This document shows positions 35,790-43,067 of a stretch of 53,141 nt of DNA, piece by piece (the first letter of the stretch is position 1; each line of letters starts with the position of its first letter). Both the position numbers and the translations under genes were made by a program. The notes below the pieces were generated by a model. That model searched no databases and was not told the origin of the DNA. It saw nothing but the letters and a program-made list of their open reading frames with translations. The DNA comes from Dehalococcoidia bacterium. GTDB lineage: Bacteria; Chloroflexota; Dehalococcoidia; UBA3495. The DNA lies in contig JASMCQ010000046.1 of assembly GCA_030753265.1 (NCBI GenBank), positions 1 through 53,141 on the forward strand. The letters run 5' to 3'.

Positions 35790-36836
35790 CTATTTGCTGT
35801 GCGATAGGTCGATCTTGCGGGTGCGAATCTTGAACGCGCCCGCATCGGTGACGGCGCTGTTGCGCCCTCCGGTGCCGCCGCCCATGATGACGAGAATATT
35901 CTCCGGGTCCGTCGCGCAGCGCATTATGCGTTCATCATCGCCGGGTTGCTCCGGACCCTGGGTGGACCCCAGACGAATCAGCTGCGCCCGGGTGCGGGTC
36001 GCGTGCTCCATCATGTATTCCTGGATGCCCCGGCGGGACCATCCGTCCCCTTGCAGCGTCAGTGCGTGCTCCGGGCCGAAGACCATCAACCACTGGGCGG
36101 GGAAGCGCCCGGCCAGGGATGTAGACCTCAAAGTATCGGCCAGGGAAGCCAGGATCCCCGCTCCGGTATTGCTGAACGGGTTGGTCACGGTAATGGGGGA
36201 GTTGTGTGAAACCGCCACGGTGACGCAGCTGTCCTCGGCCTGAAAACCACGGCTCACGTGGAGAGGCTCCCAGGGCGAGTCCTCCTCGTTTTCCGCGATG
36301 CAGAAGGTGTACTTGCTGGGATTGCCCAGGGTCCCCCGGTCCAGCGTGCCGGGACGGGCGTCGAAGCCGTTCATGAAACAGAGCCGGATGGCCCGGCCCA
36401 GGCAGGCGTTGGCCCGGAATCCGGGACCGAAAAGGCCGTCTCTGAAGTTGACGCCGATCTGGTGCCGGATGGGGCCGTTGACGAGCATCAGGATGGCGGG
36501 AGAGCTGGTGGAGGCCGAAGCCATGTGGACTTCGTTCTTCTCCTCTTCGAGGGTCCGCAGCGTGGTCACCAGGATGGGGAAATACTCCGGAAGGCATCCG
36601 GCCATGACGGCGTTGGCGGCCGCGTTCTCCGAGGTCAGCACCCGCCGCCGCATCTCCACCGACAGCAGCTCCTCCTCGCCGGTCATCCCGACGTGTTCCA
36701 GCATCTCCCGGACCTTGTAATCGACCGGCGGGACGACCGGCAGCCCGTCGCTCCAGCCCAGCCGGTAACACTCTTCAATCGCCTCGATGGTGTCGCTGGC
36801 CTCGACCAGCTTGGACCTTTCAAACTCCATGGCCAT
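35790..36836 (-). CDS. 'DGLPVVPP' family protein often seen with UGSC proteins
   Basis: A 348-residue soluble protein. I recognise it as a conserved but uncharacterised family of soil and marine bacteria. Marks are LGWSDGLPVVPPVDYKVREM at about 30-49, NAAANAVMAGCLPEYFPILV, ILMLVNGPIRHQIGVN, GPGFRANACLGRAIRL, GNPSKYTFCIAENEEDSPWE and the C-terminal NILVIMGGGTGGRNSA. Relatives occur next to, or fused with, UGSC-motif (seleno)proteins. This is recollection, not a search result. Here a UGSC selenoprotein gene lies 2.4 kb away. ATG 36836 has GGAGG 9 nt upstream, and an ATG at 36830 is also possible. No signal peptide is visible, and the chemistry is unknown. Confidence 0.75.
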   Translation of the reverse strand: MAMEFERSKLVEASDTIEAIEECYRLGWSDGLPVVPPVDYKVREMLEHVGMTGEEELLSVEMRRRVLTSENAAANAVMAGCLPEYFPILVTTLRTLEEEKNEVHMASASTSSPAILMLVNGPIRHQIGVNFRDGLFGPGFRANACLGRAIRLCFMNGFDARPGTLDRGTLGNPSKYTFCIAENEEDSPWEPLHVSRGFQAEDSCVTVAVSHNSPITVTNPFSNTGAGILASLADTLRSTSLAGRFPAQWLMVFGPEHALTLQGDGWSRRGIQEYMMEHATRTRAQLIRLGSTQGPEQPGDDERIMRCATDPENILVIMGGGTGGRNSAVTDAGAFKIRTRKIDLSHSK

Positions 36837-36952
36837 AACTTCAAACCTCCACTTTGCCTGCCGGTTCTGTGTTCCTCGATCTGGCGCTGGCCTCAAGAAG
36901 CCCACGGAAACGGGATTAGGGCTACAATAACATAGGATGCTCTGGCTTCAGC

Positions 36953-36964
36953 CCAGTATACTGG
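36953..36964 (+). promoter_or_regulatory. 12-bp palindrome containing a -10-like TATACT
   Basis: CCAGTATACTGG is a perfect palindrome in the gap between the divergent DGLPVVPP and lipoprotein genes. It contains TATACT for plus-strand transcription, with a poor -35. It could be an operator over a promoter for the lipoprotein gene. Confidence 0.35.
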
Positions 36965-37079
36965 ATTGGGAACGCGCCCGTGACCGGCTCAGGTAGCAGG
37001 GTGTGTGAGTAGGAGGGCCGGCCCGCGCATGCTCCCTCCAGCAACGGAGCAGAGGGGATTTGGGGTGAGAGGAGAATGG

Positions 37080-38090
37080 ATGGAGTCTGCACTGCCGGTT
37101 GCGGGAGCAGCCTTGATTCAGATGGTTCGTTCGAGAGGCGCCGGACCCACCGTCCGGGCTCGCCGCTCTGGTACGAAGCTCACCCATTCGCGGCCTCTGT
37201 GCTGGCTCATCGGGCTGCTGCTGCTCACCGTTGTCATCTCCGCATGTGGCGGCGACTCCTCCCTTCCGACCGCGCCGCCTCCGGCGCCCGCTGAGGCGGT
37301 GGTTCAGATGGGTGGGGAGGTCCGTCCTCTAGCCGAGATAGTGGTATCGGGACCGGAATTTACGAACCTCCAACCCGATTCCGTGACAGTCGCGTTGGAA
37401 ACCAGCATTCCGGTCGCTTGCAGCGTGGTCTACGGCACGACGAACGAGTACGGGCAAATAGCCGTTGATACTGACATGGCCGGCTCAGGCCACGACGATC
37501 ACCATCCGGTTATGTTCCCCCTGGAGTCGGACACGACCTATTACCTAAGGTTTCAAGGGACCGGACCCGACGGCACCCTCTACCGGAGCGAGGAGTACAC
37601 CGTACGCACGCCGGCGGCCTCGAATGTGAAGGCGCCCGAAAAGCCCGGCGGAAAGAACCTGGCATTGGCGGCCAATGGTGGATCGATCTCGAGTGTCAGC
37701 AGCAATTTTGGCGGTGGAGGCGACGGCTCATCCTTCGGCGCCAATAACGCCATCGACGGCAACCTGGGCTCGGAGTGGTCGTCTCAGGGCGATGGCGACG
37801 ATGCCTGGATCGAGATTGAGCTGGCCGAAGAGGCAGAAGTGTCGGCAGTCGGTTTTCGGACCCGCACCATGGGCGCCAGCGCGCAGATATTCACCTTTCG
37901 AATCGTCGCGGATGGGAAGGACACCCCCGGACCGTTCGAACTCCCCGCCTCGAGTAGTATCTACTACTTCCCCGTCACGATAGTGGCGAGCCGGTTGAGG
38001 TTCAAGGCGGTCAAAACCAGCGGGGGCAATACCGGAGCCGTTGAGATTGAAATCTACGGCGAGTTCACGTCGGCCTTGAACGGAATGTAG
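37080..38090 (+). CDS. Surface lipoprotein with a discoidin (F5/8 type C)-like domain
   Basis: A 336-residue lipoprotein. A positively charged N-region is followed by a hydrophobic core and the lipobox VVISAC (Cys56), so it should be anchored outside the membrane. A Pro/Ala linker leads to a fibronectin-III/Greek-key-like domain (about 80-180; VALETSIPVACSVVYGTTN and TYYLRFQGTGPDGT), with a HDDHHP cluster that may bind metal. The C-terminal part (about 195-330) is a galactose-binding/discoidin-like fold: AIDGNLGSEWSSQGDGDDAW and VSAVGFRTR. It probably binds carbohydrate at the cell surface. ATG 37080 has AGGAG 5 nt upstream. Its 3' end overlaps the ATPase remnant on the other strand by 37 bp. 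Confidence 0.8.
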   Translation: MESALPVAGAALIQMVRSRGAGPTVRARRSGTKLTHSRPLCWLIGLLLLTVVISACGGDSSLPTAPPPAPAEAVVQMGGEVRPLAEIVVSGPEFTNLQPDSVTVALETSIPVACSVVYGTTNEYGQIAVDTDMAGSGHDDHHPVMFPLESDTTYYLRFQGTGPDGTLYRSEEYTVRTPAASNVKAPEKPGGKNLALAANGGSISSVSSNFGGGGDGSSFGANNAIDGNLGSEWSSQGDGDDAWIEIELAEEAEVSAVGFRTRTMGASAQIFTFRIVADGKDTPGPFELPASSSIYYFPVTIVASRLRFKAVKTSGGNTGAVEIEIYGEFTSALNGM

Positions 38091-38473
38091 CCCGGTTCGC
38101 CGGGGCCGCTCCAGGCCGAACGAGCCGTGGCCGGAGGAAACCACGGGACGGCGCCGCTGCCTTCGCCTCGGACCGGTTCCTGCACCGGGAAGATAGCGAG
38201 CCGGTCGTCCCGCAGGCATTCGGATACGTCGATGCCGATGGAGCCCATCTGTTTGGCCAGGCTGCGGGCCAGGTGCTGGCACAGCACGCTCTTTCCCGAG
38301 GTGGTAGATTCCTCAATCAGGGACAGGGTCCCCAGCATTACGCCTCCGCCCAGGATGGACTCCAGGCCGGTCAAGGCGCCGGCGGACCGGATGAAGACCT
38401 TGGCGCCCGGGTCGTCGAGATCCCTTGTTACTCTGGCGCTTCCGGCTGTTGCTTGACCCTCACCGGAAATCAT
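38054..38473 (-). pseudogene. Remnant of a FlaH/KaiC-like RecA-fold ATPase
   Basis: The 139-residue reading contains TGLESILGGGVMLGTLSLIE, then SGKSVLCQHLARSL and SIGIDVSECLRDDRLAIFPV, which resemble archaellum-type FlaH or KaiC ATPases. The Walker A first glycine is lost (ESTTSGKS instead of GxxxxGKS). About 20 residues between the P-loop helix and the SIGIDVS segment are missing. After IFPVQEP the similarity ends, so there is no Walker B. A functional protein of this family would be at least 220 residues. It is best read as a decayed gene. Start ATG 38471-38473. Confidence 0.6.
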
Positions 38474-38540
38474 GTACGATTGGCGTTGTAGCTGGGTTGA
38501 TGAGGGAATTCAAGGTTGACCGGTTCGGTCAAAAGGAGAG

Positions 38541-38912
38541 ATGATGCCGGCGTTTGCTCGAGTCTTTACCGGCGCCGATGGAAAGTCCCACCTCGAAGAC
38601 ATGGAGCCGCCCTTTGTCTCGTTCGTCGATACCGAGGGTGCCCATGGAGAGGGCACTCCGGTGGAGGCGGCCACCGGCATTACCATCCGGCGCAACGCTC
38701 CCGGGTATTTTCTGGATTGGCATTGCGCTCCGCGGCGCCAGTACACCATCAACATTGGGGGAGAGGTTGAGATAGGGACCGGCGATGGCGCGGTGCGGCG
38801 GTTCGGGCCGGGCTCGGTGCTGCTGGCCGAAGACCTCACCGGCCAGGGGCATACCACTCGGGTTGTGGGCACGGAGACCCGGTACACCATAGTGGTGCCG
38901 CTGGCCGGGTGA
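38541..38912 (+). CDS. Small cupin-like protein
   Basis: A 123-residue single-domain protein with the strand pattern of a cupin: ATGITIRRNAPGYFLDWHCA, then YTINIGGEVEIGTGDG, GPGSVLLAEDLTGQGHTTRV and a final YTIVVPL. A metal site could include His in DWHCAP and His in GQGHTT, but the full cupin motif is degenerate. AAAAGGAGAG directly precedes the ATG at 38541. The gene is divergent from the ATPase remnant and lies 279 bp before the UGSC selenoprotein gene on the same strand, but a separate promoter lies between them. The substrate is unknown. Confidence 0.8.
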   Translation: MMPAFARVFTGADGKSHLEDMEPPFVSFVDTEGAHGEGTPVEAATGITIRRNAPGYFLDWHCAPRRQYTINIGGEVEIGTGDGAVRRFGPGSVLLAEDLTGQGHTTRVVGTETRYTIVVPLAG

Positions 38913-38937
38913 GTTCCGGGGCTCCCACCGAAAAGAC

Positions 38938-39010
38938 ACTGCCCCCTCACCCTGGTCTTATCCCTCGGGCACTCCCTTCTCCCTCAGGGAGAAGGCTAGG
39001 ATGAGGGGCA
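38938..39010. repeat. REP-like intergenic inverted repeat
   Basis: Outer arms TGCCCCCTCA and TGAGGGGCA enclose an inner 9-bp hairpin CCTTCTCCC/GGGAGAAGG (38975-38983 and 38987-38995). This 'CCCTCACCCT...GGGAGAAGG' type is a common dispersed element. It lies between the cupin gene and the UGSC promoter. Confidence 0.6.
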
Positions 39011-39115
39011 AAGGGTACTTGCCCGCCGGTTTGATCAGGTATTCCACGCATCGGTGGTTGCTGCTGTAGTACGCGTGGAGCCGCGTTCGGGCCGCTATCC
39101 GCATTCGACGCGACC

Positions 39116-39143
39116 TTGCAATATAGCAGCCGCCGTGTATCAT
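39116..39143 (+). promoter_or_regulatory. Promoter of the UGSC selenoprotein gene
   Basis: TTGCAA (39116-39121) and TATCAT (39138-39143) are 16 bp apart. The transcript would start near 39150, giving a leader of about 40 nt before the ATG. Confidence 0.6.
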
Positions 39144-39191
39144 AGATGCAACCCTCGTAGTGACTTAACCTCATCTCAGCCAGGAGGGACT

Positions 39192-39761
39192 ATGGCGGAC
39201 ACCGTGAATGTACGAAACATGCGCCTGGTGAATCCTCAGGGAGTGCATCTAGCCTCTGGGGCGTTCGAGTTGAACGCTCGGCCCGGTGAGTTGGCCGGCA
39301 AGCGGCTGGGCCTGCTGGAAAACTCCAAGTCGAACTCGGACAAAGTTCTCCATCAACTCGGGGAGATTTTCAAGGAAAAGCACGGTCTCAAGGACGTCGT
39401 ATACCTGAGCAAGCACAGCGCCTCTCTGCCAACGAAGCCGGAGGTGATCCAGCAGATGTTGGACGGGGTGGACCTGTTGGTTACCGGGATAGGTGATTGA
39501 GGCTCCTGCAGTTCGTGCAGTGTGCACGACGGCATCGAGATGGAGCGGCTGGGCATTCCCACCGCGTCCATAATCACCCACGTGTTCCTGAACACCGCCA
39601 AGGCCATGACCCGCATGATGGGCGTGCCCGACTACGAGTTCGTGGTGGCCCAGCATCCACTGTCCAGCCTCACCGACGATGAGTGCCGGGAGAGGGCAGC
39701 CACCATCGCACCCGACGTGGAGCGCATCCTGCTGGGCGGCAACGGCGGGCCTCGGGAATAG
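39192..39761 (+). CDS. UGSC-motif selenoprotein with in-frame UGA (Sec103)
   Basis: A 189-residue protein of the UGSC (seleno)protein family, known from marine metagenomes and not biochemically understood. ATG 39192 has AGGAGG (39182-39187). The frame runs to a TGA at 39498-39500. It then continues without a break as GSCSSCSVHD and LGIPTASIITHVFLNTAKAM to the TAG at 39759-39761. The motif TGIGD-U-GSCSSCSVHD matches the family, where this position is Sec or Cys. The N-terminal part has LGLLENSKSNSDKVLHQLGE. The C-terminal VVAQHPLSSLTDDECRERA is also typical. A perfect hairpin follows the UGA. Sec plus two nearby Cys suggest thiol redox chemistry. Ordinary gene calling would give two fragments, 102 and 79 residues. 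Confidence 0.92.
39513..39529 (+). promoter_or_regulatory. Bacterial SECIS element for Sec103
   Basis: TCGTGCA (39513-39519) and TGCACGA (39523-39529) form a perfect 7-bp stem with the loop GTG. The loop begins 20 nt after the UGA, inside the 16-37 nt range accepted for bacterial SECIS elements. It opens with G-U, the pair SelB reads in the E. coli fdhF element. A competing 5-bp stem, CTGCA/TGCAG with loop GTTCG (39506-39520), lies closer to the UGA. Confidence 0.75.
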
Positions 39762-39875
39762 ACCGGCGGGTTCTCCGGCGTCTCGTTTTCCGGAGACCCG
39801 GCTCCGCAACCTATTGCCGGCTGTGGCCACGGTTGGGATTCCGGCCGGACCGTAAACCTTGAAGAGACAGTGAGA

Positions 39876-39916
39876 AAATCCGGCACCCGACCCGAATCGG
39901 GCCGGGTGCCGGATTT
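39876..39916 (+). terminator. Strong hairpin downstream of the UGSC gene
   Basis: A 14-bp stem AAATCCGGCACCCG/CGGGTGCCGGATTT continues, after one mismatch, as CCCG/CGGG around AAT. TTT ends the stem. The 425-bp gap 39762-40186 otherwise holds only the nuoE promoter. Confidence 0.65.
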
Positions 39917-40089
39917 GGCATCAGCGCTCTGGGCGGACCGGCATCTTGTCGGTGCACGAACTCTGAGACCGGGCCTCGACCCGGCCCGGCTCCATGGTAG
40001 AGGCTCGTGCCTGATGGGACAGTTCCGCAGGGGACGGAGTGTGCGAGGCTCGAGGCGGCTGTTCGTTGAGCCGGCGGGTTCCACCGCGG

Positions 40090-40118
40090 TTGAAACCGGT
40101 CCGGCCTTGTGCTAGGAT
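40090..40118 (+). promoter_or_regulatory. Promoter of the nuoE-nuoF-FDH-like operon
   Basis: TTGAAA (40090-40095) and TAGGAT (40113-40118) are 17 bp apart. The leader to the nuoE ATG is about 60 nt. Confidence 0.6.
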
Positions 40119-40186
40119 GAGGCTAGTTTGTTATTGAATTCACGAACTTCTCTCCCGTTTACCAACCCCCCCAAGGAGCCCGGCTG

Positions 40187-40678
40187 ATGGATGGGCTGAG
40201 ACAACGAATCAGCAATGCGGTCCACGGCCAGACCCAGCCCACCGTCACCGTTCTCTCCACCCTGTTGGCCGTGGAGGATGAGCTGGGTTACATACCCAGG
40301 GAAGCGGTGGGTGAGGTAGCCGTTTTCACCAGGGCCACCGTCAACGATGTGTGGGCCGTGGCCTCTTTCTACCCCAATTTCCGCTTCGAGCCTCCTTCCG
40401 ACCACCAGGTGGAGCTTTGCTGGGGCGCCTCCTGTCACCTGTTGGGCGCCATGGCCCTGATAGACTCGGTGTTCGATACCACCGGAATGGAAGAAGAGGG
40501 AGAGACCCCTGACCGCCGGCTGTCGGTGCGGCTCAATACCTGCTTGGGGGCCTGCGCCCAAGCCCCCGTAATTTCCATCGACCATCAACTTATCGGGAGA
40601 CTCTCTCCCGACGAAGCTCGCCGGAAGGTCGCCGAGTTGCTGGGTGGCCCCGGCGCCGGCGGAGGGCCCGGCGTTTAG
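40187..40678 (+). CDS. NuoE-like [2Fe-2S] subunit (24-kDa type)
   Basis: A 163-residue thioredoxin-fold [2Fe-2S] protein of the NuoE/HoxE/FdsG family. The four cluster cysteines are C78 and C83 (CWGASC) and C119 and C123 (CLGAC). The N-terminal helical part (LLAVEDELGYIPREAVGEVA) is also typical, as is ATVNDVWAVASFYPNF. In diaphorase modules this subunit sits beside NuoF and passes electrons to or from NAD(H). AAGGAG lies 8 nt before the ATG. A Gly/Pro-rich tail follows the domain. The next gene, a NuoF homologue, starts 140 bp downstream. The gene set resembles soluble formate dehydrogenase (FdsGBA) more than complex I, as no membrane subunits follow. Confidence 0.93.
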   Translation: MDGLRQRISNAVHGQTQPTVTVLSTLLAVEDELGYIPREAVGEVAVFTRATVNDVWAVASFYPNFRFEPPSDHQVELCWGASCHLLGAMALIDSVFDTTGMEEEGETPDRRLSVRLNTCLGACAQAPVISIDHQLIGRLSPDEARRKVAELLGGPGAGGGPGV

Positions 40679-40817
40679 CCGGGACGCCATCCGGACCCGT
40701 GGGGTTCGATATTCGCGGAGGGCCGTAGCCGGGATGGCGTCCCGAACGCCGGGCGCTTCGAGCCTGGGAGTAAGGCCCGAGTACTGTGAGGCCCGAGTAT
40801 AAGGAACGAAGATTGGC

Positions 40818-42605
40818 ATGGCGCCTAGCTTCCAAGAAATCGACGCCGAGGCCCAAGATCGCTGGCTTGAGTTGACGGCAGGGGACCGGCCCTGGATTCG
40901 CATAGGCACCGCGTTGTGTGGGCAGGCGGCCGGCTGCGAACCGGTGTTGGCGGCGATAGAGGATGCGTTGCGGAGCCGAGGACTCGCGGCCAACGCCAGC
41001 CGGGTAGGGTGCCTGGGCTTGTGCTATGCCGAGCCTCTGGTGGATGTCCAACTTCCTGGCGGACCCAGGATTTTCTACGGAAACGTTACCCCCGAGGACG
41101 CGGAGAAGATCGTCGCTTCGCACGTGGCCCTCGGCACGCCGGTGGAGGACCTGGCCATCGGCTACCTCGCTTCCGGTATTGACCCGTTGGAAGCCGCCAA
41201 GGCAGCCTCGGGCGTTCAGGACCTGGACCGGCACCCGATGCGGTTGTGGGAAACCCGCATCGCCCTGCGCAACGCGGGCAATATAGACCCCAAGGACATC
41301 CACCAGTATGTCGCCACTGGGGGCTACCAGGCGCTTCATCAGGCGCTGACCGGGATGACCCCGGCCGAGACGCTGGAGCAGGTGGCCCTGTCCGGCCTTC
41401 GGGGGCGCGGCGGCGCCGCCTTCCCCACGGGCACCAAGTGGCGGTTCCTGGCCGGCTCCAACGCTCCGGTAAAGTACATTCTGTGCAACTGCGAAGAGGG
41501 CGACCCCGGAGCGTTCAACGACAAAGCGATCCTCGAGAGTGACCCTCACACCCTGATTGAAGGGATAATCTTGGCCGGTTACGCCACAGGGTCCGGCAAC
41601 GGGTACATTTTCATCCGCCACGGGCACGAGGGCCCAGTCGAGACCTGCCGTACCGCCGTCCGCCAGGCCCATGAGCTGGGTCTGCTCGGCGATAATATCC
41701 TCGGCTCCGGCTTCAGTTTCCAATTGGAGGTGGCGCTGACCGGCGACTCCTACGTGGCCGGCGAGGAAAGCGGCCTGATGGAGGCCATCGAGGGCAAACG
41801 GGCCATGCCCCGGTTCCGCCCCCCCTTCCCCGCCCAGGTGGGGCTGTTCGGCAAGCCCAGCAACATCAACAACGTCAAGACCCTCTCCTACGTGCCGGAA
41901 ATCATCTCCAGGGGCGGCCAGTGGTTCGCCGGCATCGGCCACGACAAGAGTACGGGCACCGCAATATTGTGCCTCACCGGCGCCCTGAATTACACGGGCA
42001 TGATTGAGGTGCCCCTGGGCACCAACTTGAAGGATGTGCTATACGAGGCGGCTGGAGGCGTGCCCAACGGCAAGGCCCTGAAGCTGGTCCAGACGGGCGG
42101 GCCCTTGGGCGGCGTTCTGGGCGCTGGCAATGTCGACGTGATCCTGGACTTCGAGATTCTCCGGGAGGCGGGCGCGATAATGGGATCGGGCGGCATCATA
42201 GCCGCCGACGAAGACACCTGCGCGGTCGACCTGACCCGGGCGTTGATAGCGTTCTGCCAGTACGAATCGTGCGGCAAATGCTTCCCATGCCGGATGGGGA
42301 TGAGCCATCTGCTGGAAGTCCTCGAGCGAATCTGCCGGTTTGAGGGCGTTCCCGAGGACCTGGAGCTGATGCGAAAGGTGGGGGAAGACATGCAGGCGGG
42401 CTCCCTGTGCGGCCACGGCCAGTTGGGGTTCAACCCGGTGGCGTCGGCGCTGCGGCATTTTAGAGGGGAGTTCGAGACCCACATTCAAGACCGCCGGTGC
42501 CCCACGGGGCGCTGCCTGGCCCCTCGTTTCACGCCGCGCATGTCACGAAGGGCGAAGGGCCCCGGAGGGAGCCTGGTATCGGGCGGTGCGTCTATCCACC
42601 GCTGA
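40818..42605 (+). CDS. NuoF/FdsB-like NADH-binding flavoprotein
   Basis: A 595-residue diaphorase subunit. Residues about 25-110 form a thioredoxin-like [2Fe-2S] domain (C34, C40, C65, C69). It is followed by the NADH/FMN domain with GLRGRGGAAFPTGTKW and CNCEEGDPGAFNDKAILESD. The SLBB domain comes next, then the [4Fe-4S] site ESCGKCFPCRMG with a last Cys in SLCGHGQ near 530. The core normally ends near the HIQDRRCPTGRC segment. Here about 30 unusual residues follow before a TGA at 42603-42605, which lies inside the left inverted repeat of the GxxExxY insertion. The original stop was probably lost. It is the electron entry or exit point for NAD(H). Confidence 0.93.
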   Translation: MAPSFQEIDAEAQDRWLELTAGDRPWIRIGTALCGQAAGCEPVLAAIEDALRSRGLAANASRVGCLGLCYAEPLVDVQLPGGPRIFYGNVTPEDAEKIVASHVALGTPVEDLAIGYLASGIDPLEAAKAASGVQDLDRHPMRLWETRIALRNAGNIDPKDIHQYVATGGYQALHQALTGMTPAETLEQVALSGLRGRGGAAFPTGTKWRFLAGSNAPVKYILCNCEEGDPGAFNDKAILESDPHTLIEGIILAGYATGSGNGYIFIRHGHEGPVETCRTAVRQAHELGLLGDNILGSGFSFQLEVALTGDSYVAGEESGLMEAIEGKRAMPRFRPPFPAQVGLFGKPSNINNVKTLSYVPEIISRGGQWFAGIGHDKSTGTAILCLTGALNYTGMIEVPLGTNLKDVLYEAAGGVPNGKALKLVQTGGPLGGVLGAGNVDVILDFEILREAGAIMGSGGIIAADEDTCAVDLTRALIAFCQYESCGKCFPCRMGMSHLLEVLERICRFEGVPEDLELMRKVGEDMQAGSLCGHGQLGFNPVASALRHFRGEFETHIQDRRCPTGRCLAPRFTPRMSRRAKGPGGSLVSGGASIHR

Positions 42606-43045
42606 GACGCTGAGCGCGCGTAGACATGCTGGTCAATGAGCTAACCGAGGCTATCATTGGTGCCGCTATCGAGGTTCACCGAGCCCTTGGACCGGGGCTC
42701 TTGGAGTCGGCTTACGAAGAGTGCCTTTGTCGAGAGTTGACGCTAAGGAACGTTCCGTTCGAGCGACAGCGACAGCTACCGGTGGACTATAAGGGCATGC
42801 AGTTGAACTGCGGTTACAGGCTGGACCTGTCAGTCAGAGATGCCGTGGTGGTTGCGATAAAGGCCCTGGAGAGTCTCCTTCCGATTCACCAGGCCCAATT
42901 GTTAACCTACTTGAAACTGGGAGAATGGAAGGTCGGTTTGTTGATCAACTTCAACGTGCCGGTATTGAAACAGGGAATCCGAAGGGTGGTGTTAGGGCTA
43001 AAAGATTAACACCGTCTCCATTTTGTCCTCTGCGCCTCTGCGGTG
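42597..43045. mobile_element. GxxExxY cassette bounded by imperfect inverted repeats
   Basis: The left end CACCGCTGAGACGCTGAGC (42597-42615) and the reverse complement of the right end (43027-43045), CACCGCAGAGGCGCAGAGG, match at 15 of 19 positions counted by hand. Between them is one small gene. 'CTCTGCGCCTCTGCGGTG'-type borders around GxxExxY genes are familiar from other genomes. The unit, about 450 bp, sits between nuoF and the FDH-like gene. No transposase is inside, so movement would need help from elsewhere or occur by an unknown route. Confidence 0.55.
42626..43009 (+). CDS. GxxExxY protein (PD-(D/E)XK nuclease-like)
   Basis: A 127-residue protein named for its motif, here GLLESAY (G24, E27, Y30). 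The fold is that of PD-(D/E)XK nucleases. The first acidic residue is Asp67 (YRLDLSV). The following ExK motif is AIK (77-79) instead of the usual EIK, so the active site looks damaged. The C-terminal [20 protein letters not shown] and NFNVP motifs are standard. Such proteins are short, lie alone in odd positions, and have no established function. Base composition is lower in GC than the flanking genes. There is no clear ribosome-binding site. Confidence 0.88.
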   Translation: MLVNELTEAIIGAAIEVHRALGPGLLESAYEECLCRELTLRNVPFERQRQLPVDYKGMQLNCGYRLDLSVRDAVVVAIKALESLLPIHQAQLLTYLKLGEWKVGLLINFNVPVLKQGIRRVVLGLKD

Positions 43046-43067
43046 AGCATACGCCGAAGGAGAACCT

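Noticed and set aside
40590..41942. A 450-codon minus-strand frame across nuoE-nuoF
   Set aside because: It is antisense to NuoF iron-sulphur and flavin motifs and is low in complexity.
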